Positions 1 through 7,142 of a stretch of 64,000 nucleotides of DNA are shown here, piece after piece. The notes under the pieces are model-generated. The model ran no database searches. It saw only the letters and a list, made by a program, of their open reading frames with translations, and had not been told where the DNA came from. A program made the position numbers and the translations under genes. Within the stretch, counting starts at the first letter, position 1. Each line of letters opens with the position of its first letter. This stretch comes from JBBATK01 sp044224515. GTDB taxonomy: Bacteria; Bacteroidota; Ignavibacteria; Kapaibacteriales; NICIL-2. Location of the stretch: NCBI GenBank assembly GCA_044224515.1, contig JBGAKH010000004.1, positions 1 through 64,000 of the forward strand, given 5' to 3'.

Positions 1-1
1 T

Positions 2-94
2 GCTGAAGCAGGCGTGATAGACTCTGATTCGACAAAGAACACGAAGAATGCACCGGAGCAACAGAACGACTCTGAGACCTCGTCGCCGGTATAA
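2..94 (+). CDS. C-terminal end of an unidentified protein (partial)
   Basis: An open frame enters from the left edge and ends at the TAA at 92-94. The 30 visible residues are hydrophilic and low in complexity (Asp, Ser, Thr, Asn, Gln, ending in SSPV), like a disordered tail, and show no recognisable domain. The gene runs in the same direction as dacA, whose start is 41 bp downstream, so the two may be co-transcribed. In Bacteroidota dacA often follows folP, but nothing visible here tests that. Confidence 0.45.
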   Translation, partial: AEAGVIDSDSTKNTKNAPEQQNDSETSSPV

Positions 95-135
95 CAGTGA
101 TTCTGTCCGATAACAATTGATTCCTAAAACCTTGC

Positions 136-954
136 ATGGTTGAACTTTTTCATATTGGATTTCTACAGATCACCTTGGTAGACCTTGTTGATGTTGGACT
201 CGCCGCCATCATCCTCTACTGGGTCTATCGTGCCCTGCGGGCAACTGTGGCTATTCAGATATTGCTGGGTTTACTATTCCTGGTCGCGTTGTCGTTCATC
301 GTCAATAGCGCTAACATGAAAGCCCTAAGCTGGATTGTCAACGCCATAACAAATATTTGGCTGCTCGCCTTCATTGTCTTGTTTCAACCTGAACTGCGAC
401 GCATTTTGACAGCCTTGACGCGAACACGATTGTTTCGTCTGTTTGTGCGCATCAACCTCAATCACACGATCGATGAAGTGATTGATGCGGTGCGAGAATT
501 CAGCGAACGACATACCGGAGCCCTTATTGTCTTCACGCGAAATCAGAACATTCGTATAACCATCGAAACCGGTGTCCCACTTCAAGCTGTTGTAAGCACA
601 GAGCTCCTGTCATCGATCTTTAACAGTAGATCTCCTCTGCATGATGGAGCAGTGATTCTTGACGGTCAGACCGTGGTCGCCGCGCGTTGCATCCTTCCTT
701 TAAGCAATGTGCTCAAGCGAGGCGGACGTAATCTTGGCACAAGACACCGGGCCGGTCTTGGACTAAGCGAGCACGCTGATGTTTTGGTTCTCATAGTTTC
801 GGAAGAAACCGGAAATATCGCCTTAGCCTATGAAGGCGAGTTGATGATGAACATTCCCATTCTCTCATTGAGAGAAGAACTTACCCGCATTCTCTCGGAT
901 CAAACTACCGTGAAGGACGCCATTGAAGAGTTTCACCAAGACGATAAACACTAA
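136..954 (+). CDS. dacA: Diadenylate cyclase CdaA/DacA (c-di-AMP synthase)
   Basis: Membrane-bound enzyme that condenses two ATP into cyclic di-AMP, a messenger for potassium, osmotic and cell-wall homeostasis. The 272 residues match the CdaA layout: three hydrophobic helices in residues 13-85, a short coiled region, then a DAC domain from about residue 110 to 235. Both signature motifs are intact: DGA at residues 170-172 in 'PLHDGAVI' and RHR at 203-205 in 'GTRHRAG'. It begins the plus-strand run dacA-pcm-miaA-surE, with 8 bp to pcm. No CdaR or glmM partner, as found in Firmicutes, is next to it. No clear ribosome binding site precedes the ATG. Confidence 0.95.
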   Translation: MVELFHIGFLQITLVDLVDVGLAAIILYWVYRALRATVAIQILLGLLFLVALSFIVNSANMKALSWIVNAITNIWLLAFIVLFQPELRRILTALTRTRLFRLFVRINLNHTIDEVIDAVREFSERHTGALIVFTRNQNIRITIETGVPLQAVVSTELLSSIFNSRSPLHDGAVILDGQTVVAARCILPLSNVLKRGGRNLGTRHRAGLGLSEHADVLVLIVSEETGNIALAYEGELMMNIPILSLREELTRILSDQTTVKDAIEEFHQDDKH

Positions 955-962
955 ACACGGAT

Positions 963-1610
963 ATGGAGAAGTTTCCTTTAGATACGACGAAAGAAGAATT
1001 GCTGCATCAGCTCTACGAAAAAGGTATTCACAATCCTGCGGTGTTAAGAGCTCTTTCTGTTATTCCTCGAGAACGCTTCGTGCCTGAGCTTTTCGCAAGA
1101 AAGGCGTATAACGATGTTGCTCTTCCGATTGGTTTGGATCAAACAATCTCGCAACCGTACACGGTAGCATTCATGACTCAACAGCTCGATGTGCATCCTC
1201 ACATGAAAGTCCTCGAGATTGGCACCGGTAGTGGCTACCAGGCAGCTGTACTGGCGTGTCTTGGTGCTGAAGTCTACACCATTGAACGACATCAAGCCCT
1301 CCATGAACGCGCCGCGGCCCTGCTTCACAACATTGCCCCCAGCGTTCGATGTTTCTTGGGCGATGGCTCAACCGGATTGCCACATGCTGCCCCATTCGAC
1401 CGCATCATTGTGACTGCGGGTGCACCCGCAGTCCCACCTACCTTAGTAGAGCAACTAGCCATTGGCGGACGCCTTTTGCTCCCCGTCGGCGACTCAGCAA
1501 AGCAACAAATGACGATTATTGAGCGCGTATCTCAAGATAGTATTCGACATATACAGGAACAAGGTGACTTCTCCTTCGTGCCCCTCAAAGGTGCGCAAGG
1601 TTGGAACTAG
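963..1610 (+). CDS. pcm: Protein-L-isoaspartate O-methyltransferase
   Basis: Cytosolic repair enzyme that methylates L-isoaspartyl residues in aged proteins using S-adenosylmethionine. The 215 residues are the usual length. The SAM-binding glycine loop VLEIGTGSG lies at residues 83-91, and the family's 'TISQPYTVA' substrate segment is at 61-69. It sits 8 bp after dacA and its stop is almost directly followed by miaA. In many Gram-negatives pcm is a neighbour of surE; here miaA lies between them. The family assignment is secure. Confidence 0.95.
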   Translation: MEKFPLDTTKEELLHQLYEKGIHNPAVLRALSVIPRERFVPELFARKAYNDVALPIGLDQTISQPYTVAFMTQQLDVHPHMKVLEIGTGSGYQAAVLACLGAEVYTIERHQALHERAAALLHNIAPSVRCFLGDGSTGLPHAAPFDRIIVTAGAPAVPPTLVEQLAIGGRLLLPVGDSAKQQMTIIERVSQDSIRHIQEQGDFSFVPLKGAQGWN

Positions 1611-1616
1611 TTGAAC

Positions 1617-2585
1617 ATGCCCCTTCACGCGACAATGGATACCCGCCCTCGCATCACTCTTCTCTACGCCCCAACTGCCTCAGGTAAGACCGAGGCATCT
1701 TTGTCACTCGCTTCAAGAATTGACTGCGAGATTGTATCCGCCGACTCCAGGCAGGTTTTTAAACATCTTGATATCGGTACCGCCAAAGCTACTGCGGAAG
1801 AGCGTGCCTGCGTTCCTCACCACTGTATCGACTACGTTGAACCGGATGCAGCGTATAGTGCGGGTCGTTGGCGACAAGACGCGTTGACGGCCATACAACA
1901 GATTCACGAGTCAAAACGCATACCCTTGGTGGTTGGTGGAAGCGGTCTTTATCTGCAATCACTTGCTGCTGATCTCTTTGATGAAGATCTCTCTGAGGCG
2001 GAGAAAAGCCGTCGTGAAGACATTCGCGCTACTCTGAAAACGCGACTGGAACAAGAAGGCAGAGATTCCCTCTATGATGAGCTGCAAAGGCTTGACCCGG
2101 TGTCTGCCGCACTCTATTCCGATCGAAATCCCAGTAGAATAAACAGGGCTCTCGAGTACGTTCTACTACGCGGCGAATCACTATCGCAAGCACGACGTGA
2201 TCGCAGCCGTCCGTCTCCCTTCCGAGTGCAAACTATTGTAATCATGCATGATCGAGAAACACTCAACAAGCGTATTACAATTCGAACTCAACGAATGTGG
2301 GATGCAGGATTGCCGGAAGAGGTACGCTCCATACTCGAACTTGGTTACTCTCCTCAGATTCAGGCTCTTCAGAGTGTTGGATACAACGAAACACTTCGGT
2401 ACATCGCCGGAGACATAGATGAAGCAGAGTGCATCGATCTGATAGCACAGAATACCAGACGCTTTGCGAAGCGACAACGGACGTGGGCTCGCAATCAATT
2501 CGCTGATGCCGTATTCATTAACGGTTCGGCAGAAGAAATTGTGAACTCACTCGAAAAAAGTATATTGGAGTTCCACCAATTGTAA
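1617..2585 (+). CDS. miaA: tRNA dimethylallyltransferase
   Basis: Transfers a dimethylallyl group from DMAPP to N6 of A37 in tRNAs that read UNN codons, the first step of ms2i6A synthesis. The P-loop is APTASGKT near residues 18-25, where many homologues have Gly first. It is followed by the family motif SADSRQVF and, near the C-terminus, the conserved RQRTWARNQF tRNA-binding segment. Length (about 322 residues) is normal. A TTG at 1611 and an ATG at 1635 are alternative starts; the ATG at 1617 leaves a 6-bp gap after pcm. Confidence 0.94.
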   Translation: MPLHATMDTRPRITLLYAPTASGKTEASLSLASRIDCEIVSADSRQVFKHLDIGTAKATAEERACVPHHCIDYVEPDAAYSAGRWRQDALTAIQQIHESKRIPLVVGGSGLYLQSLAADLFDEDLSEAEKSRREDIRATLKTRLEQEGRDSLYDELQRLDPVSAALYSDRNPSRINRALEYVLLRGESLSQARRDRSRPSPFRVQTIVIMHDRETLNKRITIRTQRMWDAGLPEEVRSILELGYSPQIQALQSVGYNETLRYIAGDIDEAECIDLIAQNTRRFAKRQRTWARNQFADAVFINGSAEEIVNSLEKSILEFHQL

Positions 2586-2594
2586 AGATGACCA

Positions 2595-3347
2595 GTGAAC
2601 ATACTTGTAACGAACGACGACGGTATTGATTCCCCGGGGATTTTCGCCTTAGCTCAAGCACTGAAGAGCGTTGGAACTGTGTTCGTGGTTGCACCCGATC
2701 GACAACAAAGCGCAGTCGGACACGCCTTAACTGTTAGCACTCCATTGCGTATCACGCCTTTTCACCGCGACAATCAATTCTTTGGAAGCGCTATTGACGG
2801 AACGCCTGCCGATTGCGTTAAGCTCGGATTAAGTCGTGTCATCGAAGAGAAAATTGACCTTGTAGTATCGGGCATCAATTTTGGGTATAACACTGCCATT
2901 AATGTTCTGTATTCAGGCACTGTTTCAGCCGCCACAGAAGGAATGCTGCTCGGTATTCCATCCATGGCGATCTCTCTTGGCTCATTTTCATGGGAGGCAG
3001 ATGTACGTGTCGCCGCCGAAACAGCCAAGTATCTTGCCTCGCGATATTTCGACCTAGGAATTCCGGCGGGAACGATACTTAATGTGAATGTGCCCGCTAT
3101 CCCGGAAACGCAAATCAAGGGTATGAAAGTCACTCAACAAGGTCACGGAGAATGGTTGGATAAGTACGAGAAGCGCTTTGACCCAATGGGTAAAGAATAC
3201 TACTGGATCAAAGGCGAGTATCGTAACATCGATGGAAACCCACTGAGTGATGACGTCGCCGTTGAACAGGGTTTTATTGCCGTGACTCCTATTGCCTTCA
3301 AGTTGACCGACCATGTTACAATGCAAGTGCTGAAGCAGTCATTATAG
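2595..3347 (+). CDS. surE: 5'/3'-nucleotidase SurE
   Basis: Metal-dependent nucleoside monophosphate phosphatase linked to stationary-phase survival. The N-terminus 'ILVTNDDGIDSPG' supplies the two metal-binding aspartates (D8, D9). S39 in 'DRQQSAVG' and the Asn in 'SGINFG' complete the family's metal site. It has 250 residues, typical for the family. Start is a GTG 9 bp after miaA. It is last in the plus-strand run and faces pgsA, with a long perfect palindrome in the gap. Confidence 0.95.
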   Translation: MNILVTNDDGIDSPGIFALAQALKSVGTVFVVAPDRQQSAVGHALTVSTPLRITPFHRDNQFFGSAIDGTPADCVKLGLSRVIEEKIDLVVSGINFGYNTAINVLYSGTVSAATEGMLLGIPSMAISLGSFSWEADVRVAAETAKYLASRYFDLGIPAGTILNVNVPAIPETQIKGMKVTQQGHGEWLDKYEKRFDPMGKEYYWIKGEYRNIDGNPLSDDVAVEQGFIAVTPIAFKLTDHVTMQVLKQSL

Positions 3348-3414
3348 ACATTGTAGTCCTGCTTGTCACCAAAAGCACTCGGTGATCCCTATATTCTGCC
3401 CACGCGCTTAACTC

Positions 3415-3453
3415 TTTTATCAAGCGCATGCCGAAGGCATGCGCTTGATAAAA
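3415..3453. repeat. Perfect 18-bp inverted repeat between convergent genes
   Basis: Arms 3415-3432 and 3436-3453 are exact reverse complements around a GAA loop (core GCGCATGCC/GGCATGCGC). Placed between the ends of surE and pgsA it should act as a transcript-end hairpin. Its polarity is the reverse of a normal intrinsic terminator: U-rich on the 5' arm and A-rich on the 3' arm on both strands, with no free U-tract after the stem. It may protect or process mRNA ends, or act as a DNA cruciform. Confidence 0.7.
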
Positions 3454-3515
3454 AATCACCATACGAAGAAGAATCGCGACTCTTATCACCTGTACGAACT
3501 CAAGCTCGAGATGGC

Positions 3516-4112
3516 TTAGCTCTCGAGGTCTTTATGACGTGACATCAATGCGCGATTAACATAAAGGTACTCAACGAACGTAAAAACCGTGAACACGGCT
3601 AAGGCCACGAGTGACCAATAGACCCATGCTGATCGAAGGGCTTCGCTGCCAAACTCACTCAAGGCTGCGCTTTCAGGTGTGCGCGACGCTGTCAGTAGAA
3701 GAAGGACGACAACCACATATACCATCTGTAACGCGGTCTTCCATTTGGCAGAGCGCGATGTAACCAATGGCTGCCCACGATTGTCCGCATACACACGAAT
3801 TGAAGTTGTAGCCGCATCGCGAACTATAATGACCAAGACAAGCCAGAGTGGAACAACATCAAGAAACACGAAAGCAAAGAATGCGGATAGAACAAGTATC
3901 TTGTCGGCAAGGGGGTCCAAGAAGTTACCTAACTCAGTAACCTCTCCGAAGCGCCTGGCTACGTATCCATCAAAGAAGTCCGTTAGGGCCGCTACTCCAA
4001 ACAACACAATCGCGACGCGACTATGCAGCGGATTTCCGGTTATGATGAAATAGAAAAACGCAGGAGCGATAAACACCCGTAAGGAGGTAAAGATGTTCGC
4101 CCAAGTCAACAT
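3516..4112 (-). CDS. pgsA: CDP-diacylglycerol--glycerol-3-phosphate 3-phosphatidyltransferase
   Basis: Inner-membrane enzyme making phosphatidylglycerophosphate, the precursor of phosphatidylglycerol and cardiolipin. The CDP-alcohol phosphotransferase signature is complete: D45-x2-D48-G49-x2-A52-R53-x8-G62-x3-D66-x3-D70. Several hydrophobic helices surround it within 198 residues. It follows tpiA by 3 bp and is the last gene of the minus-strand run kdsA-lptC-tpiA-pgsA. Substrate is inferred from the sequence type and N-terminus 'NIFTSLRVFIAP'; another CDP-alcohol transferase is less likely. Confidence 0.9.
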   Translation of the reverse strand: MLTWANIFTSLRVFIAPAFFYFIITGNPLHSRVAIVLFGVAALTDFFDGYVARRFGEVTELGNFLDPLADKILVLSAFFAFVFLDVVPLWLVLVIIVRDAATTSIRVYADNRGQPLVTSRSAKWKTALQMVYVVVVLLLLTASRTPESAALSEFGSEALRSAWVYWSLVALAVFTVFTFVEYLYVNRALMSRHKDLES

Positions 4113-4115
4113 GGT

Positions 4116-4913
4116 CTAGTTGGAAGTCTGCTGTGATGATGCCAATCCGAGTGCATCCAAAATGATAGACACAAAAGCATCTGCTTTGAGAGATGCACCA
4201 CCGATAAGGGCCCCATCAATGTCTGCTTGCTCTAGGAGACTTTTCGCATTCTCTGCGGTAACGCTTCCACCATAGAGTAGCATTGTGCGCTCGCTCCCCT
4301 GTTGATGTACACCGCAATGCTGCAAATGTGCACGAATGAAAGCATGCGCCTCTTGAGCTTCTTCTTTCGTAGCTGCAACTCCGGTCCCGATAGCCCACAC
4401 CGGTTCATATGCCACCACCACACGTTGTGCGGACTTCGGATCTATTGACTTAAAGATCAAATCCAGTTGATCGGCAAGTACGGTCCATGTCTTGTTGGTT
4501 TGCCGCTGCTCGAGAGTCTCACCGATGCAGTAGATGGGCGTCACTTTTGAGGATAGGGCTAACTTGACTTTCGCGGCGAGCCACTCCGTGTTTTCACGGT
4601 AAACCGTACGGCGTTCGGAATGACCGACAAGAACGTAGGCACAGCCCATTGCTTCCAACATCTCTATGGAAACGTCGCCCGTGTACGCTCCATAACTTTC
4701 GTGACTACAGTTCTGCGCTCCATAGCGTATCTGCGTTGAGCGACAAAGTGGTGCAACGCTGGGAATATTCGTGTAGGGTGGAAAGAGTGCGACCTCGACT
4801 AACTCAGGTGGAACTCCGGCAGATAGTTTTGTTAGAATATCTGTCGCAAGCTTTGCTGCTGAGTCGACCGTTGTGTTCATCTTCCAATTGCCGGCTATCA
4901 GATAACGTCTCAT
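4116..4913 (-). CDS. tpiA: Triosephosphate isomerase
   Basis: Glycolytic TIM-barrel enzyme interconverting dihydroxyacetone phosphate and glyceraldehyde 3-phosphate. All catalytic residues are in place: K11 in 'AGNWKMN', H98 in 'VGHSERR' and E170 in 'AYEPVWAIGTG'. The phosphate loop LYGGSV is near the C-terminus. Length 265 is slightly long because of a polar tail. The ATG overlaps the TAA of lptC by one base, implying translational coupling. Confidence 0.97.
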   Translation of the reverse strand: MRRYLIAGNWKMNTTVDSAAKLATDILTKLSAGVPPELVEVALFPPYTNIPSVAPLCRSTQIRYGAQNCSHESYGAYTGDVSIEMLEAMGCAYVLVGHSERRTVYRENTEWLAAKVKLALSSKVTPIYCIGETLEQRQTNKTWTVLADQLDLIFKSIDPKSAQRVVVAYEPVWAIGTGVAATKEEAQEAHAFIRAHLQHCGVHQQGSERTMLLYGGSVTAENAKSLLEQADIDGALIGGASLKADAFVSIILDALGLASSQQTSN

Positions 4914-5470
4914 TACTGTTTCACTCCACTTACTTTAAAAATGCGGTAATTCGCCATGGTGAGATCTGACTCAAAACCGACGCCGCCCTCGATGTACTCG
5001 TTGGGCTTGGTGATTTTTACGTAGTCGCTCGAGTACAATTTGCCACGCGCGTTGTCCCACATCATTGAATTTGTTTCCACATGTGTTTGCGATTGTTGAG
5101 AATCCACGATAACGTGTCCACTCGCATACATGTTGTTGCTACGATTATCGACCTTCACGGCATCGCAAGTCAATGTGGCCGAAAGAGTTCCGTCCTTCGC
5201 AAAGAAGTGCACAATAACATTCGAATCGAGCAGCGTTTCCTGACGTTCGTTATACACACGGGCACGGTGGGCATGCACTTTGGCTTTGGTGTTGAGAGAA
5301 TCCATGAAACTAATATCGGTATCCATTAAAATATTCGAAGGTTGTAGATCCAGCTTCGATTCATCTAAACGAACACCTTTGTCTTCATCTCCTCCACACG
5401 AGTTCAACACCGCACACAAAAACGCGACGAGCAGGATCGGAACTATTCGTGCGAGATCAGGCTTTATCAT
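4913..5470 (-). CDS. lptC: LptC-like LPS export lipoprotein
   Basis: Probable periplasmic link of the Lpt bridge that carries LPS from the inner-membrane LptBFG complex to LptA. A hydrophobic signal ends in the lipobox LNSC (C25), so this copy should be lipid-anchored, unlike the bitopic E. coli LptC. The rest (about 160 residues) shows the LptC/OstA beta pattern with 'YASGHVIV' and repeated D/N-rich turns. Position between kdsA and tpiA, 44 bp after kdsA, supports an LPS role. Confidence 0.8.
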   Translation of the reverse strand: MIKPDLARIVPILLVAFLCAVLNSCGGDEDKGVRLDESKLDLQPSNILMDTDISFMDSLNTKAKVHAHRARVYNERQETLLDSNVIVHFFAKDGTLSATLTCDAVKVDNRSNNMYASGHVIVDSQQSQTHVETNSMMWDNARGKLYSSDYVKITKPNEYIEGGVGFESDLTMANYRIFKVSGVKQ

Positions 5471-5514
5471 GAGATCTTGATAGTCGGGTACATCAAAAAG
5501 AGCAACTTGACCGT

Positions 5515-6324
5515 TTAACGGATCCTACGAGCACGTACTAGCTGATCTATCTCGAGGATTTGTTCCATATAGGTGCGAGCTGAGGACAATGGCAATTGCG
5601 TCGCTGCGTCGCTCAATGCTTGAGCAGGATTCGGGTGCGTTTCAAAAAATAGCGCGTCAACACCGATTGCTACAGCCGCCCGCGACAACGCGGGAATGAA
5701 CTCCGGAACTCCACCTGAAGTGGCGGAAGCACTTGGCTTTTGCACAGAGTGCGTTGCATCGAAAACGATCGGGCACCCGCTTTCTCGCATAATGACTAGG
5801 GATCGCATATCTACGACTAAATCATGGTAACCGAATGTGGTTCCTCGCTCACACAACCAGACGTCATCGTTTCCGGTAGCTCTTACCTTTTCAGCTGCTT
5901 TGAACATATCTTCAGGCGCAGCGAATTGTCCTTTTTTAATATTCACTGCACATCCCGTTCGTCCGGCTGCTCTCAGGAGGTCACTTTGGCGACATAAGAA
6001 GGCAGGTATCTGCAAGACGTCAACGTATCGAGCGGCGATTTCTGCTTCGTGTACTTCGTGGATGTCAGTGACAACCGGCACTCCGTACTCATTTCGAATT
6101 GCTGCCAAATATTCTAGGGCTTCGTCGTCGCCCAATCCTTGAAACGAAGCATTGCTGGTGCGGTTTGCTTTACGATATGACGCTTTAAAAACATAGTTCA
6201 CACCAAACTCTTTGCAAAGTTCGGACATCGGACCGGCAACGTCATGTAGGAGCTGTAGAGACTCGACGACGCAGGGACCGGCAAGAACCGTCAGCACTTG
6301 GGCATTTTGATGGATTTTAAACAT
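5515..6324 (-). CDS. kdsA: 3-deoxy-8-phosphooctulonate synthase (Kdo-8-P synthase)
   Basis: Condenses phosphoenolpyruvate with arabinose 5-phosphate to Kdo-8-phosphate, the entry step to the Kdo of LPS inner core. Family motifs appear in order: AGPCVVES near residue 16, the KASYRKANRTS substrate loop, 'LCERGTTFGY' and 'FDATHSVQ'. The 269 residues cover the whole barrel. It heads the minus-strand run and is divergent from comB. It proves that the organism makes Kdo-type LPS. Confidence 0.96.
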   Translation of the reverse strand: MFKIHQNAQVLTVLAGPCVVESLQLLHDVAGPMSELCKEFGVNYVFKASYRKANRTSNASFQGLGDDEALEYLAAIRNEYGVPVVTDIHEVHEAEIAARYVDVLQIPAFLCRQSDLLRAAGRTGCAVNIKKGQFAAPEDMFKAAEKVRATGNDDVWLCERGTTFGYHDLVVDMRSLVIMRESGCPIVFDATHSVQKPSASATSGGVPEFIPALSRAAVAIGVDALFFETHPNPAQALSDAATQLPLSSARTYMEQILEIDQLVRARRIR

Positions 6325-6370
6325 GCTGCGAAGTTACGATATTTGTGGAGCTCCTCCTCAACTTCGGACT

Positions 6371-7114
6371 ATGATCCTCGACGTCATTTTTTGTCCTTCC
6401 GCCGTTCCCTCTCAAGAGATCCTTGCGCAGAGTATCGTCGTTGTCATTGATGTCTTTCGTGCTTCTGCAACCATGGCAGCACTCATGGAAGCCCGGGCAG
6501 CCGCCGTGCGAGTTTGTTCAACTATAGAGGACGCCCAAGCGCAGGCAGAAATGGACGTCACAACCGAGGTTATATGCGTAGGCGAACGCCAAGGTATGGC
6601 GCCACCGGGTTTCCGTTGCGGGAACTCCCCCCTTGAAATTCGAGGGCAGGATCTACGTGGCGTTGCCATTTATTACGCTACCACGAATGGCACTCGAATG
6701 CTCAGCGTGACAGCAGAGGCTGCAGTACAACTCGTTGCCAGCTTTGGAACACAGCATGAGCTGTCGAAGGCAATTGACCTTAGCTTCGAACGGAACAACC
6801 GTATAGAACGAGTTCTATTCTGTTGTTCGGGCAATGACGGAGGCTTTAGTCTGGAGGATTCTTTTTTTGCCGGAGCCTTTATTGCGGGCTATATTGCGAA
6901 CAGCGCAAGCTATCATCTTACCGATGCGGCACAAGCAGCAGTCCGTATCGCTAGAGCTTACACATTGGATCCATTTCGAATCGGCAAGGAAGCACGTCAT
7001 GCACGTTTGTTGCGTGACATGGGCTTTGGCGTTGATGTAGATTTCTGTCTACGCACTGATCAATTCTCCATCCTTCCTCAATGTAGTGGAATGGATTTAC
7101 GACAGTTTTCCTAA
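6371..7114 (+). CDS. comB: ComB family 2-phosphosulfolactate phosphatase
   Basis: Family of Mg-dependent phosphatases; characterised archaeal members hydrolyse 2-phosphosulfolactate in coenzyme M synthesis. The family motifs DVFRASAT, 'ATTNGTR' and 'CSGNDGGFSLED' are all visible. The ATG at 6371 ('ILDVIFCPS') gives about 247 residues, the family length; the frame is open upstream to 6323 but that would overlap the kdsA start. No other coenzyme M or sulfolactate gene is near, so the real substrate here is uncertain. ftsK follows by 28 bp. Confidence 0.85.
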   Translation: MILDVIFCPSAVPSQEILAQSIVVVIDVFRASATMAALMEARAAAVRVCSTIEDAQAQAEMDVTTEVICVGERQGMAPPGFRCGNSPLEIRGQDLRGVAIYYATTNGTRMLSVTAEAAVQLVASFGTQHELSKAIDLSFERNNRIERVLFCCSGNDGGFSLEDSFFAGAFIAGYIANSASYHLTDAAQAAVRIARAYTLDPFRIGKEARHARLLRDMGFGVDVDFCLRTDQFSILPQCSGMDLRQFS

Positions 7115-7142
7115 GATCGTACAGCACATTCGGAGAAAAACC

